This document shows positions 1-8,505 of a stretch of 64,000 nucleotides of DNA, one piece after another. The notes beneath the pieces are model-generated. The model was not told the DNA's origin. It saw only the letters and a list, made by a program, of their open reading frames with translations, and did not search any database. The translations under genes and the position numbers were made by a program. Every line of letters starts with the position of its first letter. Position 1 is the stretch's first letter. The DNA is from CAWACP01 sp963780655 (GTDB lineage Bacteria > Acidobacteriota > Terriglobia > Bryobacterales > Bryobacteraceae): assembly GCA_963780655.1 (NCBI GenBank), contig CAWACP010000016.1, positions 62,001 through 126,000 of the forward strand, read 5' to 3'.

Positions 1-65
1 CCCGCCGGCGCTGCGCCCAGCAGTTTTTTGTCGTCGAGGTCCACCAGCGCCAGCCGATTGTCATG
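1..65 (-). pseudogene. beta-propeller-like fragment at window edge
   Basis: On the minus strand the frame reads HDNRLALVDLDDKKLLGAAPAG and runs off the left edge. The pattern (N-R-L-A-L-V-D-L-D, then a lysine-rich turn and a short P-A-G) is that of a YVTN-type beta-propeller blade. An in-frame TGA lies immediately upstream (66-68) and no start codon is present, so only an internal piece can lie here. The identification rests on about 20 residues and is weak; the rest of the gene, if real, is outside the window. Confidence 0.25.
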
Positions 66-68
66 TCA

Positions 69-389
69 GCGGAATGGCCCCCACACGCTTCTGAGTAGCG
101 ACGCTGAAAGAGCCGGAAGAATACTTGCCCAGGCCGGAGATTATGGCGTGTCTAAGCGATCGCGGAGTTCGAACAGTTCGAGGCTCGGACCCGGTTCTGC
201 TTTCCGGCGATTGCAACCACCGTCAGAGCGGCTCCGGTCGGGGCATTGTAACGGAGGCTTTGAAATCCAGGCCGGCCCTCCCAATTGTGCACGGCGATCT
301 GCGTGTTTCGTGGCCAGTTTATCCGAGGGTAAGCGCGATTCGTCGAGAGTAGATTTTCCCGCAACCCACACTCACTTTTGGTACGCGAT
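69..389. other. intergenic, nothing recognised
   Basis: About 320 bases between the edge fragment and the end of the sulfotransferase-like gene. Reading frames on both strands are open by GC bias but show no family signature, no ribosome binding site and no convincing hairpin. Confidence 0.4.
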
Positions 390-1640
390 TCAACTCAGAC
401 CGCCATCGTCGAACCCGAGTTTCTCAATCCGTCTTCTTGTTGCCGCGTCCAGCCCGTGGATAAACCTTTCGAATCGGGGGACCCTCTCTTTCACGGCCAG
501 ATAGCCATACGCTCTGGTTTTCGGGAGACTTAATGACAAGCGGTTCAAATCCAGATCCACTGACATGACGTCGGCGATTCTGCAGAATTCCCGGGATGGA
601 TCGACCATGAAGTCCTCCAGTCGCAACGCCAGCGAGGCGGCCTGAACATGAAGCTCCGTTTCCTCGACAAACTCCGGAAAGGACAGAAACCGCGGACCTG
701 GGCAAGTTGCGAAGAAATCCGGATCTCCCTGAGCAAAGGCCTTGAACTCGAAAAACTTCGAATCCAGATCGGCGCACAAGTCATCGCTGTTTTTGTAAAC
801 AGCCGAGATGCCCGGAATCCTGATGTTCTCGCGAATGTATGTCCGCCACCAGATCCAGTTGGTCAGTAACGAATCGAGGGGATGACGATATATAAAAATC
901 GAATCGGCAAATCTCGACCTGACGGCTTCCAGTATGCAGCTCGTTACGGCTGGCGATGCCTGTTCGCGAGAAACATGCCTGATTGTGGCATGACCGCTGT
1001 AGATCATGGGCGTCGGACCCGGATGCAAGCGGATCGTATCCCTGAAATATCTCGCTCGTTCCCCAATATTCTGCCTTATTAGTTCATTAAGATACAGGCG
1101 TCCGGTACCGAATAATCCCATTATATAGGCTGTTCGGTCGGTCGCGAAGTCCGTCTCCTCGCAGATCCCGGAATTCTCATGGGCTCGCTCGCGCCAGCTT
1201 GCCACGACCGCGCCCGCGGCGTCTTCGGGATTCGGGATTTTCTGTTGCTGCAAGGCCGTTATCCGCTGGTGAAGGAGCTCGAGCTGCTCGCGTATGGACT
1301 CCGCCTGGCCAGCGCTCCTGTTCTCGGACTGGGCGACGCGAAGGCGGTCAAGCGCCAGGACATTCATCGAAAGGTGGTCAAGTGCGCACACGATTTGTTC
1401 AAGTGATCGGCTCACGGAAGCATTGAAATCGCGCAGTGGACGCGTATACCAGGCCAACAAGCGAGCAAGCGCCTTCTTCACAAGCTGGATCAGGTGATTG
1501 TGCCAGCCTGGAAGCCGGGGATTAACGGCTCCCACCGCATTCCTCAGCCCCTCGAGGCCAGCCGAAGTGCGGAGCAGTTCATCTAAATCGTAAAGCCAGA
1601 CGCAAGGGGCTGCCTGCCGCCTGGTTGCGTGCGATGCCAT
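390..1640 (-). CDS. sulfotransferase-like protein with N-terminal coiled coil
   Basis: A 416-residue protein counted from the ATG at 1640. The first half is helical, with a heptad-like stretch around residues 60-130 (SLEQIVCALDHLSMNVLALDRL and following). The second half resembles a PAPS-dependent sulfotransferase. A glycine-rich loop, LFGTGRLYLNELI, fits the 5'-phosphosulfate loop. IYRHPLDSLLTNW fits the 3'-phosphate strand, and LRLEDFMVDP the conserved C-terminal region. Such proteins usually sulfate surface glycans or lipids. The frame stays open upstream to 2087, and the part from about 1982 to 1641 looks coding-like, so the true start could be further upstream or an upstream gene end may be fused in frame. 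Family assignment is by motif reading only. Confidence 0.6.
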   Translation of the reverse strand: MASHATRRQAAPCVWLYDLDELLRTSAGLEGLRNAVGAVNPRLPGWHNHLIQLVKKALARLLAWYTRPLRDFNASVSRSLEQIVCALDHLSMNVLALDRLRVAQSENRSAGQAESIREQLELLHQRITALQQQKIPNPEDAAGAVVASWRERAHENSGICEETDFATDRTAYIMGLFGTGRLYLNELIRQNIGERARYFRDTIRLHPGPTPMIYSGHATIRHVSREQASPAVTSCILEAVRSRFADSIFIYRHPLDSLLTNWIWWRTYIRENIRIPGISAVYKNSDDLCADLDSKFFEFKAFAQGDPDFFATCPGPRFLSFPEFVEETELHVQAASLALRLEDFMVDPSREFCRIADVMSVDLDLNRLSLSLPKTRAYGYLAVKERVPRFERFIHGLDAATRRRIEKLGFDDGGLS

Positions 1641-1982
1641 GGTCACAGTGTAATCGGCTTGTCGCGCACCCGCGACGAGGCGCGGTGCAGTTCCTGAGAT
1701 CGCCCAGGAGCCACCGCCGCCAGGAACTGGCGATTTATAATGTCCGGCGCTCGAACCACGAATCGCAAGCTGCGCTGGAAACGCGCCCCATATGCGTGCG
1801 GCCGCAGGCAGACGGTACTCGATCGGCGGGTACGGCATGCTCGCATACATGTTCTCCGCAAAGCCGGCCGAAGGCAGAGCAGCCAGGGCAGGACGCTGCG
1901 GCGGCTGCGACCACTTTCCGGAGAGCGCCATCCGACAGGCGGCCTCGAGCGCCTGGTCGCCATCGGCGTTCAGCACGGCATC
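1641..1982. other. coding-like minus-strand remnant upstream of the sulfotransferase
   Basis: On the minus strand this stretch is open in the same frame as the sulfotransferase-like gene. It reads plausible protein (MDAVLNADGDQALEAACRMA and onward), but no family is recognised and it ends abruptly at about 1983, where the plus-strand S41 peptidase fragment begins. It may be the 3' end of a lost gene fused to its neighbour by deletion. There is no clear promoter. Confidence 0.3.
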
Positions 1983-3052
1983 CATACGATTACCTTTACG
2001 GCGAGAACTGGGATCAGGTGCTGGCCGATTACCTTCCGAAGATGGCCGCGGCGGCGAACGAGCAGGATTACAACCTCGGGGTGACATCGATGGTGACGCA
2101 CGTTCACGATTCGCACTGTTTCATGTTCAGCGATGCGTTAAATAACTACTTCGGCGTGGCGATACCACCCGTGGAGGTGCGCTGGATCGAGAACCAGCCG
2201 GTGGTTACTCGCCTGCTCGACAACACGCTTGCGAACGAAGTGCACCCCGGCGATATTGTGACCGCGATCGATGGGCAGCCGGTCCAGAGCCGTATCGATG
2301 CGCTGTCGCCGTATATCGCGTCGACGCCTCAGACCCTCATTCTGCCAATCATGCAGGTGCTCCTCGCGGGTCCGTCGAGTTCAACCCTGAGAGTAACTCT
2401 GAAGATGGTCGATGGCTCGGCACAACAGATTCAGTTGACGCGGATGACGACGCAGAACGCTCACTTTCCGTATCGAACCGGGCCAGTATATTACTTGATT
2501 GATGCGCAGACCGGCTACGTCGATCTGGCGCGGCTGACGAACGATCAGGTCGACGCTATGTTTAACCTGTTCCGAAACACCGCCGGGTTCATCATGGACA
2601 TGCGCGGATATCCAAACGGGACGGCGTGGAGCATTGCTCCGCGGCTCTGCGGCCAGACTCCCATCTATTCCCTCTTCCACGTGAACGTGGTAAGCGGCGC
2701 GCTGGATAGCTGGAACTTCATCACTTCGGATTCGTTCACTCAGAGCATTCCGGCGACAAACGAGTGGATTTACCACGGCAAGACGGACATGCTGATCGAC
2801 GAACGAGCAATCAGCCAGGCCGAATACAGCGGGATGATGTTCCGGACCGCTAACGGCACGCGCTTCGTCGGAACCCCCACGGACGGGGCCGATGGCGATG
2901 TGACGTGGTTTTTTGCGCCCGGCAACATCCAGATCAACTTTACCGGTGACGATGTGCGCTGGGCCGATGGCAGGAGCAGCAGCGCCATCGGGCTCATTCC
3001 TGATGTTGAGGTTGCGCCGACAATCGCCGGCATCCGCGCGGAACGGCGATAG
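1983..3052 (+). pseudogene. S41-type peptidase, 5'-truncated
   Basis: The recognisable part starts near YDYLYGENWDQVL and runs to the TAG at 3052, about 356 residues. It contains a PDZ-like segment (ANEVHPGDIVTAIDGQPV) and then the tail-specific protease core. DMLIDERAISQAEYSG carries the expected S41 nucleophile serine in the ERAISQAEY context, followed by GTRFVGTPTDGADGDV and a final GLIPDVEVAPTIAGIRA. The signal peptide and N-terminal domain are absent: upstream sequence in this frame is the complement of the minus-strand neighbour. The C-terminus also stops a little early, at GIRAERR. It is probably a non-functional remnant, although an internal ATG at 2042 could start a short product. 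Confidence 0.65.
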
Positions 3053-3346
3053 AATACCGGCGGAAGGTCATTGCGTCTCGCCGGCTTGGCGCTTCTGAGC
3101 AGGCGCGCACCGGCGCCCATACACTGGGCCGCACTCACATGGAAAAATCGCGGAGAAGCACTACTGGCGCGCATTAGTCCGGAATCCCATGCCGGCCGGC
3201 ACGCATCGATGCACCGCTCAAGTACGAACGGCCCGGCGCCTACGATAGTCTGAAAACGTGGCGTTAGCTGGTTGGCATGTTCCGCGCCGTCGGAATCGCG
3301 ACGAGTGTGCGACCGCACCAGTGCCGTGACCCCAGGGGCGTACTCT

Positions 3347-4150
3347 ATGGCGTCCGCACGAGAAACGTTTAATCTCACGAAATGGTATGCCGATGTCGTA
3401 TCGGCCGACGGCGACGTCTTCATGGGTTACAGCGCACAACTGCGATGGCCACCCGTGTCGGTTTCGTACGAGAGCGCGTTGGAGTGCGACGGTTTCAGCG
3501 TCCCGAACTCGCGCACGTCATTCCGCAGAGGCCGGCCGCCTGTGGTCGACGCTGCATCGGGCATCCTGCAATGGAATAGCGCGCGACTGAAGTTTTCGGG
3601 GACGTGGATACCGCTGTGCGAACCCGTCATTGACAATCTGCTGTCCACTGACGACGGTGAAATTATCTGGTCGTGCCATATTCCGTCGGCCACGGTCTCC
3701 CTCCGCACCGAAGAGGGTCACACGATGACCGGCCTCGGCTATGCCGAACACCTCAGCATGTCTCTTCCTCCCTGGCGATTGCCGATTCAGGAGCTTCGGT
3801 GGGGTCGCTTCCTGGCAGGAGAAGAAGCAATCGTCTGGATCGACTGGGATGGCAGTGTTCCCAAACGCATCGGCTTCCGCAACGGGAAACCGGTGCGCTT
3901 TGATTCTCTCGACGACCGGGAACTCCGGCTTGAGGATGGAGCCAGATTGATACTCGACCAACGCCGCACGCTACGTGCCGGCGAACTCGGGTCGAACGTG
4001 CTCCGCTCACTGCCCGGCATTGAACGATTCGCCGCTACGAAGATGCTGGCGGCACATGAGACGAAGTGGCTGAGTGAGGGTGTCTTTTCGCGCCACGGCG
4101 CGAACGACTGTCGTGGGTGGGCGATTCATGAGGCAGTGCGGTGGCCATGA
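3347..4150 (+). CDS. conserved hypothetical protein, partner of the downstream membrane fusion
   Basis: A 267-residue soluble protein starting at ATG 3347 (MASARETFNLTKWYADVV). No signal peptide or membrane segment is visible. It is rich in beta strands with Trp/Tyr-ended strands (YSAQLRWPPVSVSYES, RTEEGHTMTGLGYAEHLSMS, WRLPIQELRWGRF), suggesting a lipocalin or CrtC-hydratase-like beta barrel, but I do not recognise a characterised family. Its stop overlaps the start of the next gene (ATGA at 4147-4150), so the two are translationally coupled and probably act together, presumably on a lipid or isoprenoid substrate given the neighbour. The function is inferred from context only. Confidence 0.7.
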   Translation: MASARETFNLTKWYADVVSADGDVFMGYSAQLRWPPVSVSYESALECDGFSVPNSRTSFRRGRPPVVDAASGILQWNSARLKFSGTWIPLCEPVIDNLLSTDDGEIIWSCHIPSATVSLRTEEGHTMTGLGYAEHLSMSLPPWRLPIQELRWGRFLAGEEAIVWIDWDGSVPKRIGFRNGKPVRFDSLDDRELRLEDGARLILDQRRTLRAGELGSNVLRSLPGIERFAATKMLAAHETKWLSEGVFSRHGANDCRGWAIHEAVRWP

Positions 4151-6069
4151 GTTCACGAGATTATGTTCAGCGGTTGTCTTACGGCGTATTGTTTTGCTGC
4201 GTGGCGCCCGCGCTACTTGCGACGTGGGCGGCAGCAGCCGAGAAGTGGGTGGCCCTGCCCGTCTACGGCACGCGCGAGCTTGGGGTCGCCATTCTGATCG
4301 CCGGCGCGGCGATGGTCATCTCCGGAATGGCGCTTCTGCTCTTTCGGGGCCGAGGCCTTCCGATGAACGCATTCCCTCCCACTCGGTACGTGGCCACGGG
4401 CCTGTATCAGTTTATCCCGCACCCGATTTATGCGGGTTTCACGCTGATGTGCCTCGGCATGAGCATGGTCGCGCGATCGGGGAGTGGGCTGTGGCTTGTC
4501 ACGCCGGCGGTGGCGTTCGGGTGCGCAGGCATCGTGCTCGGGTATGAGGCCGAAGATCTCCGCCGCAGATTCGGCGACGCACGGACGTGCACCTGGTTGC
4601 CGGGCGATACGGACGCGGAGGCAACGGCGCTTGATCGGCTCAGATTCGTCGCCCTCACGATCGTGCCCTGGCTCGCGCTTTACGCAATCGTTGCTGCGTT
4701 GGGAGTAGCACCAGATGCCGTGGATATCCGGCTGCCGTTTGAGCACCGATTGCCGGTCATCGCGTGGACGGAGTCCGTGTATGCGAGCACATATCTGCTT
4801 GTTCCGCTGGCTTGCGTCATCGTGCGTTCGCGACGCACGTTGCGATCACTCATGATCCGGGCCTGGCTCGCCATGGCCATCGCGTTTCCGCTCTATCTCG
4901 CCTTGCCCGTGGCAGCGCCGCGGCCGGCGTTCACTCCCGTAACCGCATTGGGGCGATTGCTCGAATTCGAAAGAGGATCGTATCCTGCAGCCGTTGCGTT
5001 TCCCTCATTTCACGTGGTCTGGGCGATTCTGGTGGCCGAGGTGTTCGTTGACCGGGGGCGGCTGGCGCTGTGGATGGCTCGGGTGTGGGCGTCTGCGGTC
5101 GCCGTAAGCTGCGTCACCACCGGCATGCACTCCGTTGCCGACGTTCTTGCCGGCGCCGTCCTCGGCTGGATCTGCATCGATTCGGCGCGAGTCTGGCAGT
5201 GGCTGCGCCAGTCCACCGAGCGGATCGCGAATTCGTGGAAAGAGTGGCGAATCGGATCTGTCCGGATTATCAGCCACGGTCTGTACGGCGGCGTCGCGGG
5301 AGGGGCTGCAGTCCTGATCGTAGAGTTCCTGATTGGGCCGGGACACACGATTTCCATCGTCGCCACTGCGGCATCCGCAATCATCGGCGCGGCAGTATGG
5401 GCGCAGTGGGTTGAAGGGTCACCTCGATTGTTACGGCCGTTCGGATTCTATGGAGGGATGTTCGGGGTCACAATCGCGGCGTGGGCAGGACGTCTTGCTG
5501 GCTGGGATGCCTGGTTGTTGATCGCCGCTTACTGCACTGCGTCTCCCGTCATGCAGTCGATCGGACGGCTTCGGTGTCTTGTGCAGGGTTGTTGCCATGG
5601 CCGGCCCGCTCCCGATGGCATCGGCATTCGCTACACGCGGGTGGAATCGCGCGTGGTGCGCATTGCGCAGCTCGGAGGAGTACCGGTGCATCCGACGCCC
5701 CTGTACTCGATCCTGTGGAACGGCTTCGTGTTTTTGGCGATGGCGCGGTTGTGGATCGCGGGCGCACCGCTCCATATCATCGCCGGCATCTTCGCCATCC
5801 TCACCGGGCTTGGCCGCTTCGTTGAAGAAGGCTATCGCGGGGAGCCGCAGACGCCCGTGTTCGCCAATCTGCGGCTCTACCAATGGATTGCGGTGGGCAC
5901 GGTTGTTCTCGGTGCGGCGATAACGGCAGTCGCGACAAGCGGTCGTGCACCGTTACCGGTTGCATCGTTCGAATCCGTCTGGCTCGCCGCGATATTCGGC
6001 CTGATATCGATGTGTGCGATGGGCGTGGATTTCCCGGAGTCGACACGACGGCTCGCGCGGCTGACGTGA
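4147..6069 (+). CDS. ICMT-like / PAP2 / Lgt-like three-part membrane protein
   Basis: A 640-residue polytopic membrane protein from ATG 4147 (an in-frame GTG lies at 4141). Residues 1-155 resemble isoprenylcysteine carboxyl methyltransferase/PEMT proteins, with TGLYQFIPHPIYAGF at 85-99 and YEAEDLRRRFG at 133-143. Residues 165-345 look like a PAP2 lipid phosphatase: RP at 259-260, PSFH at 286-289, TTGMHSVADVLAG with H328 and D332. Residues 375-600 resemble prolipoprotein diacylglyceryl transferase: FYGGMFG at 434-440, GRLRCLVQGCCHG at 473-485, HPTPLY at 515-520, GLGRFVEEGYRGEP near 555. The position of the Lgt active-site histidine (His103 in E. coli) appears to be Tyr435, so classical Lgt activity is doubtful. 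The architecture suggests a one-polypeptide lipid or lipoprotein modification enzyme at the inner membrane. Confidence 0.75.
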   Translation: MSSRDYVQRLSYGVLFCCVAPALLATWAAAAEKWVALPVYGTRELGVAILIAGAAMVISGMALLLFRGRGLPMNAFPPTRYVATGLYQFIPHPIYAGFTLMCLGMSMVARSGSGLWLVTPAVAFGCAGIVLGYEAEDLRRRFGDARTCTWLPGDTDAEATALDRLRFVALTIVPWLALYAIVAALGVAPDAVDIRLPFEHRLPVIAWTESVYASTYLLVPLACVIVRSRRTLRSLMIRAWLAMAIAFPLYLALPVAAPRPAFTPVTALGRLLEFERGSYPAAVAFPSFHVVWAILVAEVFVDRGRLALWMARVWASAVAVSCVTTGMHSVADVLAGAVLGWICIDSARVWQWLRQSTERIANSWKEWRIGSVRIISHGLYGGVAGGAAVLIVEFLIGPGHTISIVATAASAIIGAAVWAQWVEGSPRLLRPFGFYGGMFGVTIAAWAGRLAGWDAWLLIAAYCTASPVMQSIGRLRCLVQGCCHGRPAPDGIGIRYTRVESRVVRIAQLGGVPVHPTPLYSILWNGFVFLAMARLWIAGAPLHIIAGIFAILTGLGRFVEEGYRGEPQTPVFANLRLYQWIAVGTVVLGAAITAVATSGRAPLPVASFESVWLAAIFGLISMCAMGVDFPESTRRLARLT

Positions 6070-6070
6070 T

Positions 6071-6619
6071 GTGACCCCAGAAAACGGCACTCATGAGCTC
6101 GATGAACTCTCGATCCACAATCGCGCGCTCAGCGCGCCGGAAATCGCGGCTGAATTCGCGTCGATCCGGGCGCCACAAGGGCTTTCTTCGCCGTGGGCGG
6201 TGCTGCCGGCAGGCCCCGCAGGACCGGGGCGGTCGGAGCTTTCTACGCTTCACTCAGCTTCTCGGACGTGGGACCGGATGCGGCGCATCGGCCCCGACGC
6301 CGATATCGTGGTGCGCTTCGATCATTGGCCCGGCCGCCTGATCTTCTGGCAGGGCAATAACTACATCCCGACCTGGGTGACGGAAAACGGTAAGTGGTAC
6401 ACGGATGAATTTGTCGAAGCGTACGACAAGCCGAACTGTCCCGACGGCGTTGCGGTGCGCAGGCAGGTACTGTGGAGTTCGCACACCGCCGGAAGCCGTC
6501 CGGAAGACAAAGCAGGCCCGGGGCCGCACGAGTTTCAGGAAACCATCGTGCTGAACGGTCCCGGACAGTGGCCCGAAGACAACATCAATTTCGACGGGCT
6601 GCTTGAAACAGCAGCTTAA
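6071..6619 (+). pseudogene. remnant of a LamG-containing secreted protein
   Basis: The frame holds pieces of what looks like one larger protein joined by deletions. DELSIHNRALSAPEIAAEF is the end of a LamG/concanavalin-like domain. DADIVVRFDHWPGRLIFWQG with WVTENGKWYTDEF comes from the next domain. HEFQETIVLNGPGQWPEDNINFDGL comes from near the C-terminus. Segments between these blocks are missing and there is no signal peptide. Family members I recall from acidobacteria and planctomycetes are far longer than these 182 residues. It starts 1 base after the membrane fusion stop, with no ribosome binding site. A short expressed protein cannot be excluded. Confidence 0.5.
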
Positions 6620-6637
6620 TTAACCAGGAGGCTCAAT

Positions 6638-7806
6638 ATGAAGAGAAGAGAGTTTTTCGAGCTGGGCCTGGCAGGACCTGGCGCCGTGGCCATAGCTGAC
6701 AGAGCGTGGGGGCTGACCGATGCGCGAGTGGCCGACATCGTAGCCAGGACTATCGGGATCGACACTCATAACCATATCGACGTTCCTCTCACTGCCGCCG
6801 AAATGCCCGGACCAAATATAGACCTGGCCGGCGAGATGAAGCGGTCGGGCCTCTCAGCCATCTGCATGAGCTTTGCCACTGACTACCGACCCACCGATGC
6901 CTACGACCGCTTTGTGAAAGGGCTGGCATCCATGGATCGGCAGTTGGAGCGCAACGGCATGAAGCGTTCCCTTACTCCGGATGACGTCCGCACCGCCCAC
7001 AAGAATAGCCAGCCAACGGTCATCCAGGCGATCGAAGGCGGCCATTTTCTTCAAGGCCATCCTGAGCGGGTGGAAGAAGCCTACGGGCGGGGTTTGCGGC
7101 ATTTTGGGCTGCTTCACGACAGCGACGCTTCGGTGCCGCTCGGCGACGTTTACACCAACCCGCCGCGCTACGGCGGCGTGACCCCTTTTGGGCAGCCGTC
7201 ATCAGGGAATGCAATCGGCTGGGCATCCTCATCGATCTTGCCCATGCCGGTATGCACACTACGGAAGCCGCGCTCAGGATGACGACCTGGCCGGTCATCA
7301 TTTCCCATACCGGCCTTGATACGCAACTGGGCGGCGATCCGCGCATGGCGCGGATGATGCGGCCACGACTCATAAGCAAAGAGCAGGCCAGAATAGTCGC
7401 CAATGCCGGGGGCCTGGTCGGTGTCTGGACGCATCTGGCCGATACGCCGTTGGACTATGCGCGAAATGTCCGGGCGCTGGTGGATGTCATCGGGGTCGAC
7501 CATGTGTGCATCGGCACCGATACCAAGCTCACTCAGCCCAGCCCTCGCCCAATGGGTGCCCCTCCCGGCGGCCCTCCCTCTGGCGCTGGCCCCGGTGGAC
7601 CACCTCCTCGCGGTCCGCGCCTCGGTCAACAGGGCCCGCGCATTGGGGAACGCACCAATCAGGCATGGCACGATCAAACCGCCGGCTTCTACTATGTCGT
7701 TGTCGATGCGATGTTAAGAACCGGCTTCACTCCGGATGACATCGGAAAGGTCGGCGGCGGGAACTTCCTGCGCGTCTTCGATAGCGTGACCGGTCACGAA
7801 TCCTGA
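6638..7806 (+). pseudogene. M19 (renal dipeptidase-type) peptidase, frameshifted
   Basis: A strong ribosome site (CCAGGAGGCTCAAT) precedes ATG 6638. The N-terminus MKRREFFELGLAGPGAVAIA resembles a Tat-type export signal. The metal-binding start IDTHNHID is present (D42, H44), as is an IEGGHFLQG segment. The reading frame then breaks at 7190-7192: with one extra G in the GGG run, translation continues as AAVIRECNRLGILIDLAHAG into the second half. That half carries ISHTGLDTQ, VDHVCIGTDTK, a Gly/Pro-rich loop (7555-7650) and a normal C-terminus GNFLRVFDSVTGHES. Apart from that single-base loss the gene is full length (about 389 residues), so it is either a very recent pseudogene or an assembly error. 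The family normally hydrolyses dipeptides with two zinc ions. Confidence 0.75.
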
Positions 7807-8103
7807 GTCGCAGACCGGATCTGCACGCTGCATCAAGAAAGTCGAGACAACATCGAATTCACGAAGAGGGTTTTTGATCAAGGGATTTCAGATGGGGACC
7901 GCCGTTCTGCTGCCTGTATCGGAGGACGGGTATGCGCAGCACAACTTCAACCGTAAACGAATATACCAGCGGCTGAGAAGCGACCCACGAGTAGCTGGCA
8001 GACGCTATGCCGTAGTCATCGACGCTGCAGTTAACGTTCGCTCCATTGATTGTGAATTCGCAGTCGGGAATAGAAATGTGAGTAGGCGCGCCGGAACACT
8101 CTC
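7807..8103. other. intergenic, nothing recognised
   Basis: About 300 bases between the dipeptidase and a small broken gene. A 78-residue open frame (7874-8110) begins at TTG without a ribosome site and shows no family features. No hairpin or promoter is convincing. Confidence 0.4.
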
Positions 8104-8306
8104 ATGCTGACCGTCCGTCTGCCGCAATCCGCCCAGATGCAGTCCCGCCTGGAGGAGAGCGGGCTGGAACTGGTCGACTTCGACAAACGCGAGGGCGGCT
8201 ACCGTGTCCGCCTCGGCCAGGATGACCTGCAGCAAAGAGGGACTCGCTGCGCCAACTGATCGACGCGGCCTGCCGGCGGCAACTCGAATGGAGCGCCCCA
8301 TTCTGA
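8104..8306 (+). pseudogene. small hypothetical protein, frameshifted
   Basis: From ATG 8104 the frame reads MLTVRLPQSAQMQSRLEESG, then LELVDFDKREGGYRVRLGQDD, and stops at 8260. Shifting frame near 8230 continues convincingly as RDSLRQLIDAACRRQLEWSAPF and stops at 8306. The two halves together make a compact alpha/beta protein of about 67 residues. It vaguely resembles the C-terminal part of DUF5655-type proteins, a weak match from memory. No ribosome site is obvious. Confidence 0.35.
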
Positions 8307-8505
8307 CGCATGCGAGCTGCAGATGCATTCGGTGAGGCCGAATCGGCATTGTGCTGCAGCGCCGAAGCCATCAGGCTCCGCCACAGGCGTCCGCACGGGC
8401 GATGTCGGCGTGGCCAAAGAGGAAGAGGCCGGGTCACGTGAGGGTCACTGCCAGTATTGCAGGGAACCAGGCCGCAACGGGTCGCGGGCAGAATCGTGTA
8501 TCAAC

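Noticed and set aside
7874..8110. 78-codon plus-strand frame after the dipeptidase
   Set aside because: TTG start without a ribosome site, no family features, and the overlapping small frameshifted gene at 8104 is a better explanation of the 3' part.
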